Assembly (NCBI GenBank): GCA_963825595.1
Contig: CAWGUE010000026.1
Location: 38,234-102,233, forward strand
DNA from: JARFQH01 sp963825595
GTDB taxonomy: Bacteria; Desulfobacterota; Desulfobacteria; Desulfobacterales; SG8-13
Reading direction: 5' to 3'
Length of the DNA stretch: 64,000 bases
The notes under the pieces are model-generated. The model searched no databases. It worked only from the letters and a program-made list of their open reading frames with translations, and was not told where the DNA came from. Position numbers and translations under genes: made by a program. Each line of letters begins with the position of its first letter. Positions within the stretch are counted from its first letter, which is position 1. Below are positions 25,368-34,134 of this stretch, piece after piece.

Positions 25368-25460
25368 ATGAAGTTGCCGACACCGGGTTGGTTGGCGTGG
25401 CAGCTTGATTTCTGGTATTTCAATTTTCATGCCAAACCGACCTTAAAATTGCATTTTTAA
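25368..25460 (+). CDS. Possible 30-residue aromatic-rich peptide
   Basis: The ATG at 25368 has GGAG nine bases upstream. The frame encodes MKLPTPGWLAWQLDFWYF and ends at TAA 25458-25460 with a basic tail. The ribosome-binding GGAG lies next to a CCGAGG/CCTCGG hairpin (25337-25357) that could control access. The coding evidence is weak: length, composition and a plausible translation start. No family is recognised. Confidence 0.25.
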   Translation: MKLPTPGWLAWQLDFWYFNFHAKPTLKLHF

Positions 25461-25818
25461 TTCGTTGATATGATTGGTTTTTTATTTAAGGCGGGCAAAG
25501 ACCGCCGCAAACTTGCCAAAACGCGTCAGAATACCTGACCAAAATTGTCACCTGTAGATCTGAAACGGCCGTTGAATCCGACAAATGGGATCCGTCGTCC
25601 CTGAACAGCAAAACCGATTTCTGATGGCCGTAAGATCATCCGGCCGACCGGATTGTTGGCGTCAAAGAACCGGACCGCCCTGCCGGACCCTCAAGGTATC
25701 GCCCCCGTATCTAAGCCGTTTTTTCCTTTTATTTCACCCGTGATTATGTAAAAACAGGGGTGACGATCCCCTTAACGACCGATCGTCGCCCCTAAAAACC
25801 TGCGCCAGGAATGCTAAG

Positions 25819-26018
25819 TAGTGCCCATCCACGAAAAGTGGATGGCACCATTAAGTGTCCAATTCATAAATGAGATTTTTTTTCGCTGGGCAAGACCGCA
25901 TCCCGCCTCGGCGGGATTTGCGGCGAGGCGTACTTTATGTACGCCGCAGCCGGAAACCTGCGGAGAATCCCGCCTGGCGGGACCCAGCGGAAAAAAGGCC
26001 ATTTATGGGTGGACACTA
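25819..26018. mobile_element. Dispersed inverted-repeat element, copy A (200 bp)
   Basis: The ends are TAGTGCCCATCC on the left and GGGTGGACACTA on the right. Inside them lie AGTGTCCAATTCATAAATG paired with CATTTATGGGTGGACACT, and TTTCGCTGGG paired with CCCAGCGGAAA. The interior carries further perfect hairpins (TCCCGCC/GGCGGGA, GGCGTAC/GTACGCC, CCGCAG/CTGCGG). Short direct repeats CTAAGTA flank it. No protein is encoded. The right end supplies the context for the ribosome-binding site of the next gene. Confidence 0.8.
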
Positions 26019-26042
26019 AGTAAGGAGGAGACCGTCGATCAG

Positions 26043-27020
26043 ATGGGCAAGGCAAGCGCGATTGTTATGGCCGGCTACAATAACAAATGGGTCGTTCGGA
26101 AATATGCCAAAATCGTCGCCGAACACTACGGTGAGACATTCATCGAAACCGGATACAAGCCGTTACGGGAATTCGAAGTCATCGAAAACGATCGACCGGT
26201 TAAAAAACCGCTGATTCAATTCACTCTGGAGCAGCTTTTGCAGTGCGATCGTATCGGGGACATTACCATCGTCGGTCATCAAATGTTGCTGGAGCAGCGT
26301 CTCAGAGATTTTCTCAACCAGTCCGGCAGGCCATATCGAATTATCAACCAGAACACCCACATTCCGGCCGATGTCATCGAGGCCTTTCATATTCGGCCCC
26401 GCAAGGTTAGTCACAACTCCATCGCCGGAAATATGATCAAGGGTTATGCGGCCAGCGCCGCCAGCGAACAGCAGCGACACGCTCTGTTCGTGGCATCGGA
26501 CTCGCCGTTGACCGCCAGCAGTTTTATCGATTACTTTCTGGATCTCTCCGAAAAATTCGCCCAGGACTATACCATTATTCTCCCGGCAGTATTGATCGAA
26601 GGCGTCACGGACAATTTTGGGCGCTATCCCATGAAACTCATCAACGACTCTGAAATTCAACTGTCTGACAAAACCGACGCCCATGGTCGGCAGGGTTTTC
26701 GCCTCTCTTCTCTGATGTATGCCAATCCGTACGGATTCGACATCAACACGGCCAATACCGCTTACAATCTACGCAAGTGCCTGAATCCCAAGGTGCAGCT
26801 AAAATTGTTCAGGATCACGCGGGATCTGGGGTACAAAAATGTCTACTCCAAGCATTTTATCCAAAAGGATCTAAGTCTGAAAGAAGTCGAGAATATAACC
26901 TCGGCCTTTTTCGACGGGCGCCTGAAGATAATTCCGGTACAGGAGGTGGCCACGAGCTACGATTATGACGGTACGGACGACGAATACAGGCGGCTGGCTG
27001 AAATCCTCAGAAAAGTTTGA
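26043..27020 (+). CDS. Nucleotidyltransferase-like (GT-A/MobA-fold) protein of unknown substrate
   Basis: This 325-residue protein starts SAIVMAGYNNKWVVRKYAKI, which recalls the N-terminal strand of NTP-transferase folds (AxILAAG) but lacks the glycine-rich GxGxRxG loop. Later segments fit a nucleotide-diphospho-sugar transferase fold: DRIGDITIVGHQMLLEQRLRDFL, then ALFVASDSPLTASSFIDYFLDL, which has the Asp-Ser-Pro of the metal-binding turn. The C-terminal half (YANPYGFDINTANTAYNLRKCL) is unfamiliar. I chose the ATG at 26043, after AAGGAGGAG about 15 bases upstream. The frame extends back through the repeat element, but that part is repeat sequence. The substrate is unknown. Confidence 0.75.
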   Translation: MGKASAIVMAGYNNKWVVRKYAKIVAEHYGETFIETGYKPLREFEVIENDRPVKKPLIQFTLEQLLQCDRIGDITIVGHQMLLEQRLRDFLNQSGRPYRIINQNTHIPADVIEAFHIRPRKVSHNSIAGNMIKGYAASAASEQQRHALFVASDSPLTASSFIDYFLDLSEKFAQDYTIILPAVLIEGVTDNFGRYPMKLINDSEIQLSDKTDAHGRQGFRLSSLMYANPYGFDINTANTAYNLRKCLNPKVQLKLFRITRDLGYKNVYSKHFIQKDLSLKEVENITSAFFDGRLKIIPVQEVATSYDYDGTDDEYRRLAEILRKV

Positions 27021-27068
27021 GTCAGCTGGACTCCGACCCGGACAACGTCGGCGGCCGACAATCGGTCG

Positions 27069-27542
27069 TTATTGACGATGCGGTTCTTCCGAGGCGCAAA
27101 GCTGCAGTTGCCGGGCGTGCTTTCGCTCCTCTGCAATGATCTTCTCGAGGAGTTCCTGAGCTTCCCTGTCTTCCACAAACGGCCTCAGCATTTCAAAAAA
27201 CTGAACTTTATCTCTTTCAAATTCGATCGTGATTTTCACCAGTTCCATGTCCCGCTGAATTTCCGAAACGTTGGCATCCTCCAGCGAAAAGCTCAGGCCA
27301 CCGATAGTCTCCAATAATATCTCACGGCCGACCGCGGCTATCCTCTGGTCCCCTTCCAGTTTCTTGACTTTCTTTCGGAGGGCAAAAAACCACTCCACAT
27401 GCCGGGTTTCCTCATCTACGAGCCACTCGAGCAGCGAGCGCAGATCTGCGTTAGCGGTCCGACTCAGCGCATTGCGGTAGATTCTTTCAGCGTTTTTGTC
27501 GATCTGGATGGCTATTTCGATCAATTCTTCACTGGTAAACAC
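27069..27542 (-). CDS. Ferritin-like (rubrerythrin-type) di-iron protein
   Basis: This is a 157-residue four-helix protein. The di-iron ligands are visible: Glu in EELIEIAIQIDKNAERIY, DEETRHVEWF (ExxH), Glu in KITIEFERDKVQFF, and EERKHARQL (ExxH). It lacks the rubredoxin-like domain of classical rubrerythrin. Such proteins reduce peroxide or handle iron in anaerobes. The GTG at 27542 follows GGGGAG. It is convergent with the nucleotidyltransferase-like gene, with 48 bases between their stops. Confidence 0.85.
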   Translation of the reverse strand: MFTSEELIEIAIQIDKNAERIYRNALSRTANADLRSLLEWLVDEETRHVEWFFALRKKVKKLEGDQRIAAVGREILLETIGGLSFSLEDANVSEIQRDMELVKITIEFERDKVQFFEMLRPFVEDREAQELLEKIIAEERKHARQLQLCASEEPHRQ

Positions 27543-27683
27543 AGCATCTCCCCGGATTCAATGACCTCCGGCAAAGCCGGAGGAATGATCTGTTAACCGC
27601 TCAAAGCGGTCTTTTAAAACCATTATTTCAGACAAACAGACGGTCATTGAATGTTGTTTTTTTAATGAATCGGGATCGGGGCC

Positions 27684-28580
27684 CTATCCGGCGATCCGCA
27701 GGACCTTGCCTGAATCCATCTGCAGAGCCAAGTTATCGATCATGCCCTCGACAATGTTCTCCGCCCGCCTGAGGTCCTTATCAGAGCCGAAACCGGAGCC
27801 TAGCTCCCGGAAGATGACATCGTAGGGCGACGGCTGGTCGGAAAAGAGCGGATAAGTCGTCTCCATTTTGTCGTAGAGATGATCATCAAAGACATAGTTG
27901 CAGGGTCCTGGATCAACTTGCCTCCGGAAGGGCCACTCGATCTTCAACCGCGAGAACTGACGCAGCAGCCGTCGGCACTCCATGCGTTGGAGGATGTCTG
28001 CTGCTTTTACCGGGGCACCCAGGCGATCTTCCACTGCGATGAAAAACGCTTCCAGCATCTTGACCTCGGTGATGATCAAACCGAATTCATACCAATTGTC
28101 GGCGGTCTCCCGCACGACCGTCTTGATCTCGCTGGACAGTTTATGGTGGGTTGGACAGAAATAAACCCGGCAAGCCATGCCGCCGTAATAACTGAGCCCC
28201 CGGAAATCAACGCCGCCGTTTCCAGCCGCCAGGGGGTGCAGAAGGCAACCGGCCCGGGCTTGCTTTTGGCCGACCAGACCCACAAAAGGGCAGTGATGAA
28301 ATTCAGGAAAGGGGGGGCTGCCGCCCAGGCTCTTCAACATCTGTTGCCCAAAAGCCGCAATCGCGTCCGCCTCGCGGGGAATCCGTTCAAAGCGCTGCGT
28401 ACGATCGATGAGGATCGCCTCCAGGGCGGCATGCGATGCATCCGCCACGTTGTAGAGACCGCAGCAGGCTGCGCACGACACGCGTTCATTGACTTGACAC
28501 AGATAAACGCCGCCGGGGGCCGGCGGCCCCGGTGATTGAAGGGCCTCAGCGATTGGTCGCGCATCCGGATTCTTTTTCAT
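27684..28580 (-). CDS. Cysteine-cluster protein, possibly iron-sulfur binding
   Basis: This 298-residue cytoplasmic protein has clustered cysteines: YLCQVNERVSCAACCGLYN near the N-terminus, FHHCPFVGL, AGCLLHPLAAGNGG and ACRVYFCPTHH. The spacing resembles YkgJ-type zinc or iron-sulfur cysteine clusters but is longer and has a helical C-terminal half without motifs. I cannot assign a reaction. AGGAT precedes the ATG. The methyltransferase gene lies 160 bases or more away on the same strand, upstream. Confidence 0.7.
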   Translation of the reverse strand: MKKNPDARPIAEALQSPGPPAPGGVYLCQVNERVSCAACCGLYNVADASHAALEAILIDRTQRFERIPREADAIAAFGQQMLKSLGGSPPFPEFHHCPFVGLVGQKQARAGCLLHPLAAGNGGVDFRGLSYYGGMACRVYFCPTHHKLSSEIKTVVRETADNWYEFGLIITEVKMLEAFFIAVEDRLGAPVKAADILQRMECRRLLRQFSRLKIEWPFRRQVDPGPCNYVFDDHLYDKMETTYPLFSDQPSPYDVIFRELGSGFGSDKDLRRAENIVEGMIDNLALQMDSGKVLRIAG

Positions 28581-28747
28581 CTTTATCCTGTATATGCCGT
28601 GACATGTTCCTCAACAGGGCTGAAGAAAGGACACGCTATCAAGGTGATATCGTTTTTCTCTGACAATTTTTGACGGTAATCCTGTGCATAGAAATAGAAA
28701 TGTTTTTCGACCCTTCTGCTCAAGATGAACAGTATACAAACCGGGCG

Positions 28748-29362
28748 TCAGCGCCGCATCGCCAGGCACAGCCCGTCATTTTCCGGCGAGTGCGCCGGTA
28801 AAAAAGAGTACAGGTGCACAGAGGCCCATTCGGGTGCGGCAAAGATCGAACGGTTAAACGGGTCAGCGGCTTCGAAGCCCACATTGTCGGCGATCAGCAA
28901 CCCGCCTTTGCGCAGCAGGCGCCGGCAGTCGGGCAACACCTTTTGGTAGTCCGATTTTTCGATATCCAGAAATATCAGATCAAACTGGTCTTGCATCTGC
29001 TGCACCGTCGTGACGGCATCTGCGAGTCGCACCTCGACCAGCGACGCCAGGCCGGCCCGGCGGAGATTGGCCTTGGCCCGCCCGGCCATGTTAGAATCGT
29101 TTTCCACAGTCACCAAACGACCGCGGTCGGGTTCGAGGGCCCGGCCCAGATAGATGGCCGAATAACCGGTGGCCGTTCCCAATTCAAGTATGGCCGTGGC
29201 GTTGCCGGTGCGGGCCAGAATAAAGAGCAGTTCTCCCACTACCGGTCCGACAATGGGAATGTTCTGCCTGTCTGCCTCCGCTTCCAGTTCTTTCAGCAGG
29301 CGCTCGCGTCCGGGGATGAACTGCCGGAAATACGACTCGGGATTTTCCACCATAGCGGCCAT
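28748..29362 (-). CDS. SAM-dependent O-methyltransferase (CCoAOMT-like)
   Basis: This is a 204-residue class I methyltransferase. The SAM-binding motif is ILELGTATGYSAIYLGRAL, followed by the acidic strand VTVEND, VRLADAV and the metal-binding FDLIFLDIEKSDY. LLIADNVGF then replaces the usual DNxLW. The substrate is probably a catechol-like or small hydroxylated compound, and it cannot be specified. The frame is open into the OsmC gene. I chose the ATG at 29362, preceded by GGGGGAG, 16 bases after the OsmC stop, so the two are co-transcribed. Confidence 0.87.
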   Translation of the reverse strand: MAAMVENPESYFRQFIPGRERLLKELEAEADRQNIPIVGPVVGELLFILARTGNATAILELGTATGYSAIYLGRALEPDRGRLVTVENDSNMAGRAKANLRRAGLASLVEVRLADAVTTVQQMQDQFDLIFLDIEKSDYQKVLPDCRRLLRKGGLLIADNVGFEAADPFNRSIFAAPEWASVHLYSFLPAHSPENDGLCLAMRR

Positions 29363-29378
29363 TGCTCCCCCTGATTGC

Positions 29379-29792
29379 CTATTCTTTTTCAGGCAGAATT
29401 TCGTATTCGGTTGTGATATCGGCAACGCCGCGCACGGTCGCCGCTACCGAGCAGTATTTCTGTTCGGACAGTTGAATCGCCTTCTGGACGGCCTTTTCCG
29501 TCAGCCCCTTGCCGCCGATGCGAAAAGTCAACTTAATGTTGCGATAGGCCCAGGGCGGTTCGGGATCGTGCTCACCGGTGGTAACGATCTCGAGACTGCT
29601 GGGGGGCTGTCGTTTTTTGGTCAGTATATCGACCACATCGACGGCCGTGCATGCTGACAAGGCGATCAAAAGCATCTGCGACGGTCGCATGCCGTTCGGA
29701 TCATTCTCGCCGGACAAGACAACCGCATGCTTGTTTTCATCCATCCCCACGAACTGCTGGCCCGTTACCCAGCGTAAGGTGGTGCTCGGCAT
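29379..29792 (-). CDS. OsmC/Ohr family peroxide-handling protein
   Basis: This 137-residue OsmC-fold protein reduces organic hydroperoxides in characterised members through two cysteines. Both are visible: Cys48 region IALSACTAVDVVDIL and the later EQKYCSVAATVRG. An N-terminal strand (VTGQQFVGMDENKHAVVL) precedes GMRPSQMLL, as in the YhfA-type branch. A clear AAAGGAG ribosome-binding site precedes the ATG. It is the first gene of a two-gene unit with the methyltransferase. Confidence 0.9.
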   Translation of the reverse strand: MPSTTLRWVTGQQFVGMDENKHAVVLSGENDPNGMRPSQMLLIALSACTAVDVVDILTKKRQPPSSLEIVTTGEHDPEPPWAYRNIKLTFRIGGKGLTEKAVQKAIQLSEQKYCSVAATVRGVADITTEYEILPEKE

Positions 29793-30039
29793 TTAACTTC
29801 TCCTTTCGAATGGTTTCAAAGACGGAAAATGGCTCCCGGTTCACTATTTGTGGTCTCGATCTGACAACCGGTGTTGCCGCTGTACTTTCCCCCGGCTGCC
29901 GAATACATCCGGGTCCCGCCATGCCGAGACCCGCTTTCGCAGTTGATCGTTCCCTCCGCTCGGTTCAGCATTTGCGGAAAAAACGCTCCGTCACGCAGGT
30001 GGCGTGTCGTTTGAGGGATATCGCGAGCCGCCCCGGGGG

Positions 30040-30555
30040 TCAGGCCAGGGCTTCCCGTATCACCTGGTAGCGCGCAAAGATCTGTCCGCTACCCAAATGT
30101 TTGAAATCGATCAGCTCAAGCATCATAGACACCGGCTCAGAAAAGAGAGAAAGACCGTATCCGAATACCCGCGGTACATACGTCACGTGAATTTCGTCGA
30201 TCAATTCATCCCGGGCAAAAAGTGTGTTGATTTGCGATCCGCCGGCCAGAATAACCGTGTCGTAGCCTTCCCGGTGCAGGTCCGCGAGCACCTCCCGCGG
30301 GTTCTTGGATGTGAATACCAGGTCCTCGTGCCGGGAAACTCGGCTTTTGTCGCGACTGAGCACGATATTCTTGCGCCCCGGAAGGGGTCTCCCAATGGTA
30401 TCGTATGTTTTGGACCCCATGATCAACACGCCTGCCTCCAGGGTGGAATTCTTGAACATGCGTTTGTCTTCCGTGCCGGTCCAGTCCGGAAAATCTTCAG
30501 GGTCTCGCGCAATCTTGCCGTCTACCGTGAGTGCCATTAACAGAACGACTTTCAT
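30040..30555 (-). CDS. Dihydrofolate-reductase-like (RibD C-terminal type) protein
   Basis: This is a 171-residue NADPH-binding DHFR-fold protein. VVLLMALTVDGKIARD, AGVLIMGSKTYDTIGRPLPGR and VILAGGSQINTLFARDELIDE match the RibD-C/DHFR superfamily. It has no deaminase domain and no neighbouring riboflavin or folate genes, so the choice between a dihydrofolate reductase and a pyrimidine reductase cannot be made. The start ATG is preceded by GGAGTTGCAGCGAG. Confidence 0.85.
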   Translation of the reverse strand: MKVVLLMALTVDGKIARDPEDFPDWTGTEDKRMFKNSTLEAGVLIMGSKTYDTIGRPLPGRKNIVLSRDKSRVSRHEDLVFTSKNPREVLADLHREGYDTVILAGGSQINTLFARDELIDEIHVTYVPRVFGYGLSLFSEPVSMMLELIDFKHLGSGQIFARYQVIREALA

Positions 30556-30628
30556 CTCGCTGCAACTCCATGTCGTTAAACCCCGTCCGCGGCTCCGGCG
30601 GGAGGTGATAGATTGCGGGTTTCCACAA

Positions 30629-31384
30629 TCAAAATTTTCTTAATACATCCCTGTCTACGATTATCGGCGTGTAACCGAAGACGGCGTTCAAATGGTGCAG
30701 GAAGGCATGGTGGCCTTCGGTCTGCCATGCCTTTCGAACCTCATCGTCGATACTGCGGTAGTGTTCCTGCAATGTTTCGATAGACGGATAGTCTATCGAC
30801 TGCCCTTGGCGCCCGGCTTCTGCATCGATCATCTCGAGCCAGGTTTTACTGACGCCCATGATGAAATACGGCCAGGTGTTTTGAACGACGGGAGACCAGC
30901 TCTGGTCGCTGGTATCACCGATACCGGGTTTGGTAACCTGCCCGGTGTCATCCGAGATAACCTGACGGATCCGGCCGATCCGCATTAATTCCTCCACGAG
31001 AGAATCGTTTCGAACGGCATCGATGACCTCTCTCGCGGTGTCGGCATCGCTGTAAAAAATGAAGCTGAAACGGTGGCCGGCCCCGTCGCGCGCGGCCCTG
31101 CGGTGAAACCGCCACAGGGGGATCTGCTCTCGGTGAGTTTCGAGAACCGGGGCGACAACCCTATGGGCGATCAAATCGTCCATATACCATTCGGCTGTGA
31201 CCCCCTCGGGCCATTCGTTCTGAAAACGCACGGCCCACCAGCCCATGGATGCCGCGGCTGACGCCGGCTCATGGGGAAAGGCCGTGATCGACCCTTTTGA
31301 TTTTATTCCGGCACACCCGCTAATCAGGATCAATCCAAGGGAAAAAACCACCAAGCCGTTTCGGAACCGCACCGATATGGTCAA
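30629..31384 (-). CDS. Lipoprotein of unknown function
   Basis: This is a putative lipoprotein of about 251 residues. A charged start is followed by hydrophobic GLVVFSLGLILISGCAG, giving a good lipobox. The mature part is Trp-rich (MGWWAVRFQNEWPEG, PLWRFHRRA) and has no motif I recognise. A GTG at 31396 is the longest start, but GGAGGAG lies after it. The TTG at 31384 is better placed. It lies 77 bases downstream of the gspB-like gene on the same strand, so it may belong to the same operon. Confidence 0.72.
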   Translation of the reverse strand: MTISVRFRNGLVVFSLGLILISGCAGIKSKGSITAFPHEPASAAASMGWWAVRFQNEWPEGVTAEWYMDDLIAHRVVAPVLETHREQIPLWRFHRRAARDGAGHRFSFIFYSDADTAREVIDAVRNDSLVEELMRIGRIRQVISDDTGQVTKPGIGDTSDQSWSPVVQNTWPYFIMGVSKTWLEMIDAEAGRQGQSIDYPSIETLQEHYRSIDDEVRKAWQTEGHHAFLHHLNAVFGYTPIIVDRDVLRKF

Positions 31385-31461
31385 ACTCTCCTCCACAAGA
31401 TCTCAGGCCGCTAACCTCGAAGAAAAGCCGTCCGCAGCCAATTTGTCATTTAATTCAGGCG

Positions 31462-32145
31462 CTACTTGAGATCAAACACCAGTTTCCACTGCTCGGAGCC
31501 CTTTCGCACCGACACTTCCTCCTTGTCGATCTGAACGATCACGTAGCCTTCCAGGGATGCCCCTTCCCTGACGATACTCCCATTGATGACCGCCAGACGG
31601 TCGCCGGGTGCCGGTGCCCATGAAATGGCCTGCAGTTTCAGATCGGAGGTCAGGATCGGAAGGCTGGCCGTGGCAGGAACGCTCGGTCTGGCGGCTTTCT
31701 TTTCTGTCGGCGGCGGTCTTCGGACAGTCGCTGCCGGTGTTTTTTTCACCACCGGTGATGGTGCCGGCTTGGGGACAGGCTTAGCCGTCTCCGGCTGGGG
31801 TTTGGGACGCGGTGCTGCGGATTGGGGCGGTTGTGTCGCCGGCGGTCTGGCCGTGGATCCGGGAGTCGATACAGTCGAATCCGGTTTGCTTATCGGCCGT
31901 GTCACTGCCGCCGTCGTCTCAGTGCGGCTGTCCGGCCCCGGTTTGAAATAAAGGTAGAGCCCACCTGCGGCTGCCACGACTGCGAGAGCCAGCAGGCCCC
32001 ATAAAACGAACGCGGATCGGCCGGCGCTGATATCCCATCGTCGCATGGCGCTGCGAGGCGTCGACCCGGATGGCCAGATGACCGTCCGCCGCTTTCGGGG
32101 AAGGTCATCGTCGAGTTTCTTGAGGGCTTTTAGTATGGAACTCAC
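31462..32145 (-). CDS. gspB: GspB-like general secretion pathway protein
   Basis: This is a bitopic inner-membrane protein of 227 residues. The N-terminal SSILKALKKLDDDLPRK resembles the GspB/ExeB start, followed by a transmembrane helix (SAFVLWGLLALAVVAAAGGLYL), a Pro-rich periplasmic linker at about 75-150 and a C-terminal T2SSB domain (LKLQAISWAPAPGDRLAVIN, LEGYVIVQIDKEEVSV). GspB works with the ExeA/GspA ATPase to insert the type II secretin through peptidoglycan. The GTG at 32145 has well-spaced AAGG. It lies 101 bases downstream of the exeA-like gene. Confidence 0.85.
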   Translation of the reverse strand: MSSILKALKKLDDDLPRKRRTVIWPSGSTPRSAMRRWDISAGRSAFVLWGLLALAVVAAAGGLYLYFKPGPDSRTETTAAVTRPISKPDSTVSTPGSTARPPATQPPQSAAPRPKPQPETAKPVPKPAPSPVVKKTPAATVRRPPPTEKKAARPSVPATASLPILTSDLKLQAISWAPAPGDRLAVINGSIVREGASLEGYVIVQIDKEEVSVRKGSEQWKLVFDLK

Positions 32146-32246
32146 GGTGTTCACTTCCTTAAGAGGTTCGCATCGCGGCGTATCGAATTATTCGGACACG
32201 CACACAAAAGCATCCGTTCCCGAATCGTGCCGCCGGTCAAAGAGCT

Positions 32247-33971
32247 TTACTGTCGCGTCGACGCTTCGCTCCGGATATGAGGGATTTGCAGTACCGGATT
32301 GTCATTGAACAGCAAGATTTTTGTTAGCGGCCCAACGATTCCGTCCGGCCGGAGTCCGTTTTTCTCCTGTAAATGTTGAACGGCCAATTCAGTCTGCTCG
32401 TCATAGTAAGGACCGGTACCGACCTGGATATAACCGATCTCCCGGAGATATCTCTTGAGTCTTGCAACCACCGCGCCGGACTGCACTCGCGGGTTCAGGT
32501 TAACATCGTCCAAGTGGTTTCGCCATGGAACATACACCGCACCACGGCAATACGCTGTCAATACATCCATCGGCACGGTGATGAGCGCGTTGCTGCCCGC
32601 TCGGCCGAGAGTCACATCCCGGTCGTCAATGGCACGCAAGGCCAGAAACCCCGGCGCGGGCCCATGCGGTAATTTCACGGCAATGATGGCCGGCAGATTC
32701 AAACTGTTAAGGAGCCCGAGATTGCATGTCGTTTTGAGCACTGAAAAACCGTTCTGTTCGGCCGCCAATTTGAAAAAGATATCGTCATCGGTCTCGTCAT
32801 CCAGCACCGGATCGAGAACGGTCTCACCGCCCCATAGTTCCAGCACCGATTTCATTGCGATGTGTCTGGCGGATCTGACGTCCATCTCTTCCAGAAAACG
32901 TGCCAAGGCATCGGTTTCCGCATCTCGCTGCCTCCCGGAGGTTTGGGCGGGCGCGGGTGGCACCTGAGCCTGTTGGACAAATGTTTGCCGTGGCTCGTCC
33001 CGGGGGGATAGTTGGAAGTTGGTGGTCCCAAAGATGCGCTCGATAATCCCCTGGGCCCCAGCGGTTCCCTGTCTGTAAAACCAAAACATGAAAACAGCGG
33101 AGCAGACAATGACCAGCAAGGTCAGCGACAGTTTGAATCCCTTCCTTTTGCTTCGCGGCGCGGCCCGGCCGCCGCCGATTTCACGGATGGCCGCCCGTAC
33201 GATACCGCCGGTTATCTTCTGGCGATTACGACTAAAAGCCGTCAGCAGGGACCGGTCGCAGACGATATTGATCAGGCGGGGGACGCCTTTGGAGAAACGA
33301 TAGATCAGGCGGACGGCGCTGCTGCTAAACGGTACCTGGGCCTTGGAGGAGGCAACGAGAATGCGGTGCTCGATGTATTCCCTGACTTCCCTGAAGGTCA
33401 GCGGAGACAGATGGCAGCTGAGCGTAATGCGCTGGGCCAGTTGTCGAAGATCGTAGGAATCGAGAAGTTCCCCCAGTTCCGGCTGTCCGACCAGGATGAT
33501 CTGCAGCAACTTGGAACGGTTGGTCTCAAGGTTTGATAGCAGTCGCAGCTGTTCCAGGACGCGCCGGGACAGGTTCTGGGCCTCATCCACCAGCAGCACG
33601 ACCCGTTTCCCCTCGGTTTTCATCCGGATCAGGTAGATGTTGAGCGCATCGATGAGCGCTTTGATATCGTCTGACCGGCAACGGATGCCGAGTTCATCCG
33701 CAATCGTCTTGAGGAGCTGCTTCGGGCCAAGCCGGGGGTTGAATATGTATGCTACCTCCGTTCGTTCGTCCAAGTTATCGAGAAAAACGCGGCAAAGCGT
33801 CGTTTTTCCGGTACCGACTTCCCCGGTGATCTCCACGAATCCGTCCCCCTCGGAGATGGCATAACTCAGGTGCGCCATCGCCTCCTCGTGGCTGCGGCTC
33901 ACGTAGTAATACTCGGGGTTGGGAACGAGCTTGAAGGGTCTCTCGCGAAAAGAGAAGAATTTCTTATACAT
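32247..33971 (-). CDS. ExeA/GspA-like AAA ATPase with C-terminal peptidoglycan-binding domain
   Basis: This 574-residue protein starts MYKKFFSFRERPFKLVPNP, the ExeA signature. Walker A is GEVGTGKTT and Walker B VVLLVDEAQNL, with sensor region ILVGQPELGELL. A single membrane helix (LSLTLLVIVCSAVFMFWFY) is followed by a periplasmic part with a C39-peptidase-like fold segment and a PG_binding_1 domain (YYDEQTELAVQHLQEKNGL). Together with GspB it would couple ATP hydrolysis to placement of a secretin in the wall. GGAAAG precedes the ATG at 33971. An upstream ATG or other start would add only eight residues. No other type II secretion genes are in the window. Confidence 0.9.
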   Translation of the reverse strand: MYKKFFSFRERPFKLVPNPEYYYVSRSHEEAMAHLSYAISEGDGFVEITGEVGTGKTTLCRVFLDNLDERTEVAYIFNPRLGPKQLLKTIADELGIRCRSDDIKALIDALNIYLIRMKTEGKRVVLLVDEAQNLSRRVLEQLRLLSNLETNRSKLLQIILVGQPELGELLDSYDLRQLAQRITLSCHLSPLTFREVREYIEHRILVASSKAQVPFSSSAVRLIYRFSKGVPRLINIVCDRSLLTAFSRNRQKITGGIVRAAIREIGGGRAAPRSKRKGFKLSLTLLVIVCSAVFMFWFYRQGTAGAQGIIERIFGTTNFQLSPRDEPRQTFVQQAQVPPAPAQTSGRQRDAETDALARFLEEMDVRSARHIAMKSVLELWGGETVLDPVLDDETDDDIFFKLAAEQNGFSVLKTTCNLGLLNSLNLPAIIAVKLPHGPAPGFLALRAIDDRDVTLGRAGSNALITVPMDVLTAYCRGAVYVPWRNHLDDVNLNPRVQSGAVVARLKRYLREIGYIQVGTGPYYDEQTELAVQHLQEKNGLRPDGIVGPLTKILLFNDNPVLQIPHIRSEASTRQ

Positions 33972-34050
33972 CTCGATTCTTTCCGGTAACGGCACCGAAC
34001 CGGGTGCGCCGATCGCAGCCGACGGTCAAAGCCCCGTTGATCCGAAAATA

Positions 34051-34079
34051 TTTATAATAAAAACAATTAAATGTGTCAA
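34051..34079 (-). promoter_or_regulatory. Strong sigma-70-type promoter for the exeA-gspB operon
   Basis: On the minus strand, TTGACA (34079-34074), a 17-base spacer and TATAAA (34056-34051) lie about 80 bases upstream of the exeA-like start. The -35 is perfect and the -10 matches 5 of 6 positions. Confidence 0.7.
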
Positions 34080-34134
34080 GCGAGGGCACAATATTTCGTG
34101 AGGTCGCTCGGTCATGCCCATTCTTTGGAGATGT

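Noticed and set aside
30040..30555. Folate-pathway dihydrofolate reductase (folA)
   Set aside because: The fold is DHFR/RibD-C, but there are no folate or riboflavin neighbours and no decisive residues, so I left the gene symbol empty.
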